NCBI GenBank assembly: GCA_963792915.1
Contig: CAWBYD010000009.1
Coordinates: 45,400-109,399, forward strand
DNA: 64,000 bases
Source of the DNA: Solirubrobacter sp963792915
Lineage (GTDB): Bacteria > Actinomycetota > Thermoleophilia > Solirubrobacterales > Solirubrobacteraceae
Direction of reading: 5' to 3'
How positions within the stretch are numbered: position 1 is the stretch's first letter; each line of letters begins with the position of its first letter. The position numbers were made by a program, and so were the translations under genes. A model generated the notes under the pieces. The model searched no databases. It worked only from the letters and a program-made list of their open reading frames with translations, and was not told the DNA's origin. Below, piece by piece: positions 16,666 through 24,093 of the stretch.

Positions 16666-18181
16666 AGTGCGCCGGCTGCACGGAGCTCACTTGCAGCCGG
16701 GGATCGTTGGAGAGGTACTGGTGCCACTCCTTCGAGCGGATGCGCACGCGCGACGTCCAGGGCGCCTGCCAGCGGTTGAGCGCCCACGTGATCGGCTCCA
16801 CCAGCACGACGCGCTGGCCGGCCGGGAGCCGGTCGATCAGCGGCTTGAGGTCCTTCTCTGGAGAGGTCGCGTCCAGGCGCTTGACGCCGTCGCGCCAGTC
16901 CCACACGCCGTGGTCTGAGAGCTCGCCGGTGAGGCTCGCGTAGCGCAGCCCTTCGGGCAGGTAGTAGCCGAGCACCGCGACCGTCTCGGGCTGGGTGGAG
17001 ATCACGAGGTCGCCCGGCGCGAGGCTTGGAGCGATCGCGTGCGCGACGGCGCGGACGTTGCTCTTCTCGACCGGCGCCTTGTCCTGGGCCCACATGATCA
17101 CGACGAGCAGCAGCCCGACGAGCCCGAGCCGGCCGCTGAACGCGAGGCCGCCCGCGGCCAGCAGGATGAACGGCGGCAGCGCGACCGCGAGGTAGCGGTT
17201 GGCCCACGCGGGGCTGGCCTGGCTCAGCGTCCAGGCCAGCACGACCGTCAGCGCGGCGAGGATCGCGAGGCTGAAGATGACCCGCGCGCGTTCGCCGCGG
17301 ACGGGGCGTGCCAGCGCCACCAGGCCGGCCCCGGCGCAGATCAGCAGCACGATCTGCGGCATGTTGCCGAGCAGGGCGCCGGGGACGCCGAGCAGCGAGT
17401 CCAGCGCCGGCGCCTCCGACCACGGCGCGCCGGTGTGGGCCGCCTGGTAGAGCGTCGTCGGCACCCACGGCAGGTAGAGCGCGGCCGCGCCGCCGAAGCC
17501 GAGCAGGCCGTCGCGCAGCAGCTCGCGCCGGCGCTCGCGCTCGGCGAGCCGGTACAGCAACGCCCAGGCGACCGCCGCGGCGACGGTGAAGAAGATCGGC
17601 CAGTTGTGCGTGTACAGCGCGGCGGCGACCGACACCGCGAAGCCGGCGATCCAGGGCCGCCGCGACGTCTCGGAGTCCATCGCGTAGGCGCGCAGGAAGC
17701 ACGTCGTCGCGGGGATGATCAGCAGCGCCACCAAGGCGTACATCCGCGCCTCCTGCGCGAACTGGCTCAGGAACGGGTCGAACGCCATCAGCACGGCGGC
17801 GATCCAGCCGGCCTTGGCGGTGCGGAAGATCGCCCGCCCGGCCCAGAACGCGGCCGGGATCGCAAGCAGCGCGCACACCAGCGAGAGCCCGCGCACGCCC
17901 GCCTCCGAGCGCCCCGCGAGGCCGAGCCAGAAGTGCAGCAGCACGTAGTACAGCGGCGGGGAGCCGTCCTCGCGCAGCGCGTGCGGGATCGCGCCGAGCG
18001 AGCGGTCGGAGATGCCGACCGACAGGCCCTCGTCGATCCACAGCCCGATCGACGCCTCCTGCGTGCGGATCAGCAACGACACGGCGATCAGCACGCCGAG
18101 GCCGGCCGGGAGCGCGAGCCGTGCCGAGGAGACCGTCCGGGCCCGCAGGCCCCACGCCGGGCGCGAGGCGTAGGTGGCCAT
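16610..18181 (-). CDS. GT-C membrane glycosyltransferase (ArnT/PMT, GT39-like)
   Basis: A 523-residue polytopic protein with about ten hydrophobic helices. The first extracytoplasmic loop has the catalytic-type acidic motif LWIDEGLSVG (~48), followed by DGSPPLYYVLLHFWLG and FAQEARMYALVAL, features of the dolichol/polyprenyl-phosphate-sugar:acceptor (glycosyltransferase_39) family. It probably transfers sugar from a polyprenyl phosphate to protein or lipid outside the membrane. A C-terminal soluble part (~380-523) has TQPETVAVLGYYLPEG. It is downstream of a second membrane protein by 9 bp and next to TCS 1. Confidence 0.82.
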   Translation of the reverse strand: MATYASRPAWGLRARTVSSARLALPAGLGVLIAVSLLIRTQEASIGLWIDEGLSVGISDRSLGAIPHALREDGSPPLYYVLLHFWLGLAGRSEAGVRGLSLVCALLAIPAAFWAGRAIFRTAKAGWIAAVLMAFDPFLSQFAQEARMYALVALLIIPATTCFLRAYAMDSETSRRPWIAGFAVSVAAALYTHNWPIFFTVAAAVAWALLYRLAERERRRELLRDGLLGFGGAAALYLPWVPTTLYQAAHTGAPWSEAPALDSLLGVPGALLGNMPQIVLLICAGAGLVALARPVRGERARVIFSLAILAALTVVLAWTLSQASPAWANRYLAVALPPFILLAAGGLAFSGRLGLVGLLLVVIMWAQDKAPVEKSNVRAVAHAIAPSLAPGDLVISTQPETVAVLGYYLPEGLRYASLTGELSDHGVWDWRDGVKRLDATSPEKDLKPLIDRLPAGQRVVLVEPITWALNRWQAPWTSRVRIRSKEWHQYLSNDPRLQVSSVQPAHFTPPRPNPVQATVYVKTR

Positions 18182-18190
18182 CAGCTGATC

Positions 18191-19627
18191 CTACCCACGG
18201 GCACAGGAGGAGCCGATGATCCACTTGGCGGTGCGCGCGATCGGCGGGAAGCGCGCGTCGCGCGACAGGTACGAGTAGCTCGGCGCCAGCGTGCGGCCCG
18301 GCGGGTAGGCGAAGATCTCCGAGTTCATCTCGTGCAGGTGCAGGTACCAGGCGACCGCCTGGGTCTGGAACGCGCCGGTATAGACCGTCCCGCCGCAGGA
18401 CTTCATCGCGTGCTCGCCGCCGCCGGCCTTGATCGCGTCGTCGACCGTGCCGTAGAGCGCGGCCTCGTTCTTGACCTTCAGCCAGCCGGTCCGGAGCTCG
18501 TTGATGTCGGCGTGGACGAACGGCCACGAGCCGGCGACGATCACGACTGTGAGGATCGCCGCGGCGACCGTCCCGGCGCGCCGGTTCGTGAGCTTGACGA
18601 GCGAGACCCAGCCGACGCCCGCCAGCACGCAGACGAAGGCGGCGGGCAGCGCGATGTAGCGCAGGTTGCCGGCGAAGCCGGCCTGGGTCATCGCCGCCAC
18701 CGCGATCATCAGCACGCTGCCGATGACCGCCATCGCGAGCTCGATCCCGCGGCGCCTGGCGGTCAGCAGCACGGCGATCACGCCGCCGGCGTAGACCGGC
18801 GGCGAGAGCACGCTGGCCGAGCGGTTGAAGACCTCGACGAACGGGTGCGCGGCGAACGCGGCGCTGTCGGGGTTGGGGTGGCGGGCGCGGGCGGCCGCGC
18901 GCAGGAAGTCGCCGGAGCCGAAGTACTCCGGGATGAACCACAGGATCGCCAGCGCCGCGCCGCCGCCCAGCACGAGCGCGACGGTGCTCCAGCGCCGGTC
19001 GGCGACCATCAGGAAGAGGCCGTAGAGCGCGATGAACGGCCACACCTCGGGACGCAGCAGCGCCGCCGCGATGCCGAGCAGGAATGCGTCGCGGCGGCGG
19101 CCGTCGAGGTGGCGCTCGATCGCCCACAGGCAGACCGCGACGAGGATGCCCTCGGAGTCGCCGCGCACGAAGTTGCGGATGAACTCGTCGGCGAGGAACA
19201 GGCTGGCGGCGGCGATCGCGCCCGCGACCGGCCCCGCGAGCCGCGCGCCGAGCCGGAACGCCATCGCGAACGCGAGGATCCCGCCGGCGCGGGCGACGAC
19301 CAGCCACAGCAGCGGGGCGCCGTTGTCGCCGGCAAGGCTGAACGGGGTCGTGAAGATCACCGGCAGCGGCTTCCACGACGGGCCGGTGGTGGTGACGAGG
19401 TCCAGGTGCGCGATCTCGCGGCCCCAGATGATCCAGGCCCACGGGTCGTAGGTCGGGACGCTGGGCCCGAGCAGCGAGAGTGCCGCGAGCGCGAGGCAGC
19501 CGAGCAGCAGCAGCCGCCACGGGCGCGCCTTGGGCAGCGGCGCCGCGACCGGCTGCGGCGCCGGCGCGATCCGCTCCAGCATCCGCGTCGCGCTCGGCCC
19601 CAGCGCCGTGAGGGGCGCGAGCCTCAC
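18191..19627 (-). CDS. Polytopic membrane protein, GT-C glycosyltransferase-like
   Basis: A 478-residue protein with about ten predicted helices. The first loop has VPTYDPWAWIIWGREI, a GT-C-like acidic motif, and later NFVRGDSEGILVAVCLWAIERH. The last ~110 residues are soluble and contain two cysteines (KSCGGTVYTG and SSCARG). The start is taken as GTG 19627, whose GTGA overlaps the stop of the upstream gene; ATG 19582 is an alternative. It probably forms an operon with the GT39-like gene. Donor and acceptor are unknown. Confidence 0.7.
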   Translation of the reverse strand: MRLAPLTALGPSATRMLERIAPAPQPVAAPLPKARPWRLLLLGCLALAALSLLGPSVPTYDPWAWIIWGREIAHLDLVTTTGPSWKPLPVIFTTPFSLAGDNGAPLLWLVVARAGGILAFAMAFRLGARLAGPVAGAIAAASLFLADEFIRNFVRGDSEGILVAVCLWAIERHLDGRRRDAFLLGIAAALLRPEVWPFIALYGLFLMVADRRWSTVALVLGGGAALAILWFIPEYFGSGDFLRAAARARHPNPDSAAFAAHPFVEVFNRSASVLSPPVYAGGVIAVLLTARRRGIELAMAVIGSVLMIAVAAMTQAGFAGNLRYIALPAAFVCVLAGVGWVSLVKLTNRRAGTVAAAILTVVIVAGSWPFVHADINELRTGWLKVKNEAALYGTVDDAIKAGGGEHAMKSCGGTVYTGAFQTQAVAWYLHLHEMNSEIFAYPPGRTLAPSYSYLSRDARFPPIARTAKWIIGSSCARG

Positions 19628-20511
19628 CGCAGGCCGAGTGCGGCGGCGACGCCGGGGTCCGGCTCGGCGGTGAGATCCACGTGTTCGCCCGGGGTTCCCC
19701 ACACGGCGAGGCCGCGATCGAGTGCGCCGATCGGCAGCTCGGCCGCGTCGGCGAGCTCCTTGGCGCGGCGCTCGAGCAGCATGCGGTCGCCGGAGACGAG
19801 CAGGCGCTTGGCGGCGAGCGTCGTCGCGTCGTCCTCGACGAAGTGCAGCTCGTCGGGCTCGAGCGGATAGCGGCCGGCCGAGCCGAGAATCGTTAGCAAC
19901 TCGTAACGGGCGGTGCGTCCGAATCCGGGCAGCGAGAGCCGCTCGAACACGCGCGAGAAGCGGCGCGCGGGCGTCCAGCTCTCCTCGCCGGTGAAGGCGC
20001 GCTGCTGGCCGCCGTTGCGCTCGACCCAGGCGAGGTAGGCCGCGACCGCCTTGGCGCGCGCCTCCGGGAGCTCCACCGGGCCCTGGTAGGGCGGATTCGC
20101 CGCGAGCAGCGCGCTCGCCAGCTCGGGCGCCAGCGCCAGCAGAAAGGCCAGCCAGGTGGCCTGGTCGAGGTCGGGCTCGGTCGCGATCTCGGGATACGGC
20201 CCGGGCGGCTCGAGCCGCCGCGCCGCCTGCGTGAGCGCGATCGCGAGCCGCTCGGCGTCCGCGGTGGCGCGCAGGCCGGGGGTGAGCGGGTTGCGGTAGC
20301 CGTCGTCGGCGGAGCGGGCCAGCCGGCGCGTCACGAGCCGCCCGCTGCTGCGTGCGGCGCTCGCGCTCGGCTTGCGGGCGGTCGCCGAGCCGCCGGTGCG
20401 CGGGCGCGCGGCGCGCGCAGGCGCCTTGCGCTTGAGCTCCTGCTGCTGCTCCCGCGAGCAGATCACGCAGTTCGCGGTGAGGCGGTTATGGCGGCAGAAC
20501 ATCCCTGACAT
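19624..20511 (-). CDS. Cys/His-cluster helical protein (possible aGPT-pyrophosphorylase/HhH-glycosylase-like)
   Basis: A 295-residue protein that begins with a compact metal-site-like cluster, FCRHNRLTANCVIC (Cys 5, His 7, Cys 14, Cys 17), then a basic low-complexity linker (~22-68) and an all-helical domain (~85-295). The helical domain has EPDLDQATWLAFLLALAPEL, FGRTARYELL and DELHFVEDDATTLAAKRLL. From memory this resembles proteins annotated as alpha-glutamyl/putrescinyl thymine pyrophosphorylase clade 3, a helical relative of HhH DNA glycosylases. I cannot verify that here. It is coupled to the downstream membrane protein by a GTGA overlap, which does not obviously fit a DNA role. Confidence 0.45.
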   Translation of the reverse strand: MSGMFCRHNRLTANCVICSREQQQELKRKAPARAARPRTGGSATARKPSASAARSSGRLVTRRLARSADDGYRNPLTPGLRATADAERLAIALTQAARRLEPPGPYPEIATEPDLDQATWLAFLLALAPELASALLAANPPYQGPVELPEARAKAVAAYLAWVERNGGQQRAFTGEESWTPARRFSRVFERLSLPGFGRTARYELLTILGSAGRYPLEPDELHFVEDDATTLAAKRLLVSGDRMLLERRAKELADAAELPIGALDRGLAVWGTPGEHVDLTAEPDPGVAAALGLR

Positions 20512-20523
20512 CTCGGCGCTCGA

Positions 20524-21735
20524 TCACGCTAGCGGGTCGACGATGATTCTCGCTCCTCGCGCCGGCGCCAGTGTGACCGAGCGGCGGCGCATCCGCTCGC
20601 CTTGTGCCCGGTCGGGGCGCACGTCGAACCGCTGCGCGACGGCGCGCAGCACCTCGCGCATCTCCAGCGTGGCGAACGCGGCGCCCAGACAGCGGCGCGT
20701 GCCGCCGCCGAACGGGATCCACGAGAACGGCTCAGGTGCGCCGTCCAGGAAGCGGCTCGGGTCGAACGCCGTCGGGTCGGGCCACAGCTCGGGGCGGCGG
20801 TGGGCGAGGTACAGGCAGGGCGAGACGTAGACGCCGGGCGGGAGCGTGTAGCCCCCCAGCGGGTAGGGCTGGAGCGTCTTGCGCGAGGTCACGCTGAGCA
20901 CCGGGCGCGTCCGCAGCACCTCCTTGACGGTGGCGTCCAGGTGCGCGTCGTCGGAGAGGTCCTGCGGGTGGCGCGCGAGCCGCTCGAGCGCCCAGGCGAG
21001 CGCGGTCGCCGTCGTCTCGTGGCCGGCCGCGAGCAGCGTGACGGCCTGGTCTCGCCGCTCCTCGCACGTCCCCTCGAGGACGGCGAGCATCGAGTCCTGC
21101 GGCGGGTCGTCGAGCTTCGCGTAGACGAGCTCGTCGATCCGCTCGACCGCGCGCAGGAACGCGCCGTAGGGCCCGACGTTCCGGCGCACGAGCGACATCG
21201 CGACGAGGTTCGCGGTCGAGCCCGTGAGGTCCAGGGCCGCGCGCAGCGCGTCTCGCAACTGCGCGTCGCGGCTGCCGAAGACGACCCGCATGATGACCTC
21301 GAGCGTCAGCCGCTGCATGCGCGGGCGGGCCTGGAACGGGACGCCCAGCGGCCACGAGTCGAGCTCTTGGCCGGCGACCTCCGCGATCGTGCCCGTCCAG
21401 TGCTTGAGCGCCTGGCCGTGGAAGGCGGGGAGCATCAGCTTGCGCTGTCTGAGGTGCTCCTCGCCGTTGAGGATCAGCACCGAGCGCGGTCCGGTGAACG
21501 GCTCCAGGAACGCCGAGCTGTCGCCGGCCTGCAAGACGTCGGGCGGCGCCGCGTAGACGCGCTTGATCTCCTCGGGGTCCGACGTGATGACCATCGGCGC
21601 GTCCGACCACGCCGTGCGGACCGTGAACGGCTCGCCGTAGCGGGCCTGGGCGCGCCGCAGCAGCGCCGTCGGGCGCACGATCCACTCGACCGTCTGGAGC
21701 GCCGTCGGCTCACGCGGTCCGGGCGGCAGGGTCAT
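20524..21735 (-). CDS. Cytochrome P450
   Basis: Heme-thiolate monooxygenase of 403 residues. It has the I-helix AGHETTATALAWALERL (~235), the K-helix ExxR in EVLR, the FDPSRFL meander and the heme-binding loop FGGGTRRCLGAAFA with the axial Cys. PPGP at the N-terminus and absence of a membrane anchor indicate a soluble bacterial enzyme, closest in pattern to the CYP110/CYP1xx classes. No ferredoxin gene is adjacent, so the redox partner lies elsewhere. Its substrate is unknown. Confidence 0.95.
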   Translation of the reverse strand: MTLPPGPREPTALQTVEWIVRPTALLRRAQARYGEPFTVRTAWSDAPMVITSDPEEIKRVYAAPPDVLQAGDSSAFLEPFTGPRSVLILNGEEHLRQRKLMLPAFHGQALKHWTGTIAEVAGQELDSWPLGVPFQARPRMQRLTLEVIMRVVFGSRDAQLRDALRAALDLTGSTANLVAMSLVRRNVGPYGAFLRAVERIDELVYAKLDDPPQDSMLAVLEGTCEERRDQAVTLLAAGHETTATALAWALERLARHPQDLSDDAHLDATVKEVLRTRPVLSVTSRKTLQPYPLGGYTLPPGVYVSPCLYLAHRRPELWPDPTAFDPSRFLDGAPEPFSWIPFGGGTRRCLGAAFATLEMREVLRAVAQRFDVRPDRAQGERMRRRSVTLAPARGARIIVDPLA

Positions 21736-21789
21736 GCGTCAAGGCTAGGGCGACCATCGCGGGCCTCGCCCAGCGGCGCAGTGTCGCTT

Positions 21790-21859
21790 GAGGAATCGCT
21801 TCGCGGATTCCTCCGGGGGCGACGCCCTCGCGAGGGGATCGGGAGCGAGGGCGCCGCCC
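21790..21859. terminator. Two consecutive hairpins downstream of the TCS 2 operon
   Basis: GAGGAATC (21790-21797) pairs with GATTCCTC (21806-21813). A second stem of 15 bp with one mismatch is formed by 21817-21831 and 21845-21859 (GGGCGACGCCCTCGC with its near complement). They lie about 100-165 bp after the kinase stop on the minus strand and before the P450 gene. The 21736-21955 stretch holds no convincing gene. Confidence 0.55.
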
Positions 21860-21955
21860 AAGGAACGCGCGACCGAGTCCTGGGTGTCGGTGAGGAAGAC
21901 CGCAGAGGCGCAGGGACGACCGTAAGGACCGGATATTGGGGGAGCGTGAGGGCGC

Positions 21956-23395
21956 CTACCCGGCGGCCGTGAACGCCTCGTCGCGGTCGGCGCTGGTGAC
22001 CGAGCTCTCCGGGGCGGCCGGGAGCACGAGCGCGAACTCCGCGCCGCCGAGCGCTCCCGGTGTGTCCTGGAGCAGCAGCTCTCCGCCCATCCGGCGGGCC
22101 AGCTCGCGCCCGATCGCGAGGCCGAGTCCGAACCCCGGGGCGCCGCTGGACTCGCCGCGCCGGAAGCGCTCGAAGATCGACGCGCGCTCGTCCTGCGCCA
22201 CGCCTGCCCCGCCGTCCAGCACGCGCACCACGGCCGTCTCGGCGGACGTCTCGGTCCGGATCTCGACCGGCGCGGGCGCCGGCGCGTAGCGGAGCGCATT
22301 GTCGATCAGCAGCCGCACGATGCGGGCGACGCTGTCGGGATCCCCGACGGCCCAGCACGGGTCCGCGGGCGTCCAGCGCGGGCGCTCGAGCCCCGCGTTC
22401 GAGCGCGCGCGGAACTCCGACGCGACCGCGCGCGAGAGCTCCCCGAGCTCGACCGGCTCGCTGCGCAGTTGGATGCCGGCGTCGAGGCGCGAGAGGTCGA
22501 GCAGCCCGACCGAGAGGCCGCCGAGCCGGCGGGCCTGGCCGAGCGCGTGGTCGACGTCCTCGCGCAGCGCAGCGAGGTCCGCGTCGGGGTCGGCGAGCTC
22601 CTCCGACACGAGCTCGAGCAGGCTCTGCAGCGAGGCGAGCGGCGTACGCAGCTCATGCGACGCTGTCGCGACGAACGTCCGCCGCGCGGCCTCCTGGCCG
22701 GCCAGGCGCGCCTGCAGCTCGGCGAACGTGCGCGCGAGCTCGCCGAGCTCGTCGCGGTGCGGGTCGGGCGCGATCGGCTCGTCGAGCTCGGCGCTGCGGA
22801 CGGCGTCGCGCAGCCGGCGCAGGCGCCGCAGCATGCGGCCGCTGAGCAGGAGCCCGCCGATCAGGGCGAGCGCCAGGCCGGCGCCCGCCGCCCAGCCGAA
22901 CGCGGTCTCGACGACGGTGTAGGTGCGCCCGACGTCGCCCAGGCGGCGGCGCAGCGCGAGCGCGTACGGACGGCCGGCCATCCGCAGCGGCACCGCGGCG
23001 GTGGCGATTCCGCTCGAGACGCTGCGCTCCGCGCGGCGCGTTTCGACGACGCGGACGGCGTCGGAGAGGTCGCCGGGCGCGTCGGGGTCGGTGTCGGCGG
23101 CCTGTCCCTGCTCGGACACCAGCACGACCTGCGCGCCGGTCGTGCGCGCCAGCGCGTGCAGGAGCCGGTTCAGGCGGGGGCCGCGGATCTGGTGCGCGCG
23201 CAGGCGCTCGAACCCCGGCCGGGCCGCCTCGGCGCGCAGCACCAGCGTGTGCGCGGCGTCGACGCGCAGGCGCTGCTCGAGCGGCGGCAGCAGCGCGAGC
23301 GCGGCCACCGCCAGCGTCGCCGCGGCGGTGGCGAACAGCGTGATCACGACCCGGGCCCGCAGCCCGGGCGCCCGCGGTCTCACGCGGTGCGCCAT
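21956..23395 (-). CDS. Sensor histidine kinase (TCS 2)
   Basis: A 479-residue membrane kinase starting at ATG 23395, which overlaps the regulator stop (TGATG). It has a first helix (~15-37), a periplasm-facing domain (~40-165), a second helix (~170-195), HAMP, HisKA with SHELRTPLASLQSLLELV, and HATPase_c with DNALRYAP, VLDGGAGV and GFGLGLAIG. The architecture and sequence parallel the TCS 1 kinase, so the two pairs arose by duplication. The signal is unknown. Confidence 0.93.
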   Translation of the reverse strand: MAHRVRPRAPGLRARVVITLFATAAATLAVAALALLPPLEQRLRVDAAHTLVLRAEAARPGFERLRAHQIRGPRLNRLLHALARTTGAQVVLVSEQGQAADTDPDAPGDLSDAVRVVETRRAERSVSSGIATAAVPLRMAGRPYALALRRRLGDVGRTYTVVETAFGWAAGAGLALALIGGLLLSGRMLRRLRRLRDAVRSAELDEPIAPDPHRDELGELARTFAELQARLAGQEAARRTFVATASHELRTPLASLQSLLELVSEELADPDADLAALREDVDHALGQARRLGGLSVGLLDLSRLDAGIQLRSEPVELGELSRAVASEFRARSNAGLERPRWTPADPCWAVGDPDSVARIVRLLIDNALRYAPAPAPVEIRTETSAETAVVRVLDGGAGVAQDERASIFERFRRGESSGAPGFGLGLAIGRELARRMGGELLLQDTPGALGGAEFALVLPAAPESSVTSADRDEAFTAAG

Positions 23396-24093
23396 CACGC
23401 GGCCAGCCGGTAGCCCCCGCCGCGGACGGTGAGGATCAGCTCTGGGCGATCCGGCTGCGTCTCCAGCTTCTCGCGCAGATGGCGCACGTGGACGTCGATC
23501 CCGCGCGGGTCGCGGTACGCGGAGTCGCCCCAGATCGCGCGCATCAGCTCCTGGCGGTTGAGCAGCCGGCCGGGCACGCTCATCAGCGCCGCGATGACTT
23601 CGAACTCCGAGAACGTGAGCTTGATCGGAACGCCGTCGCGGCACAGCTCGCGGGCGCCGCGATCGAGCTCCAGCGGCCCGTGGCGCAGGCGCTCGTGCTG
23701 ATCGCGCGTGCTCGTGCGGCGGAGGACGGCGCGGATACGGCTGCGCAGCTCCGCCAGCCCGACCGGCTTGGCGACGTAGTCGTCGGCTCCCGCCTCGAGG
23801 CCGAGCACGGTGTCGGCCTCGGAGTCCAGCGCCGTGAGCATGATGATCGGGACCGTGTTGCGGCGGTCGCGCAGCGTGCGGCAGACCTGGAAGCCGTCGG
23901 GGCCGTGGCCGAGCGCGGCGTCGAGCACGACGACGTCGTAGGTGCCGGTGCTCGCGCGGTCGATCGCGGCGCGGCCGTCGGCGACCGCGAGCGTCTCGTG
24001 GCCCTCGCGGCGGAACGAGCGCGTCAGCGCCTCGCGCAGCGTCGACTCGTCGTCGACGATCAGGATCGAGAGTGGGCGGTCCGGCACGAGCAT
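23395..24093 (-). CDS. OmpR-family response regulator (TCS 2)
   Basis: A 232-residue regulator with receiver (DDE acidic pair, phospho-Asp in VVVLDAALG, Lys in VAKPVG) and winged-helix domains (LTFSEFEVIAALM, RAIWGDSAYRDPRGIDVHVRHLREKLE). It has the same length as the TCS 1 regulator, and the recognition-helix region is nearly identical, so the two may bind similar DNA. ATG 24093 lies 34 bp inside the end of the upstream glycosyltransferase gene, indicating cotranscription with it. Confidence 0.94.
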   Translation of the reverse strand: MLVPDRPLSILIVDDESTLREALTRSFRREGHETLAVADGRAAIDRASTGTYDVVVLDAALGHGPDGFQVCRTLRDRRNTVPIIMLTALDSEADTVLGLEAGADDYVAKPVGLAELRSRIRAVLRRTSTRDQHERLRHGPLELDRGARELCRDGVPIKLTFSEFEVIAALMSVPGRLLNRQELMRAIWGDSAYRDPRGIDVHVRHLREKLETQPDRPELILTVRGGGYRLAA

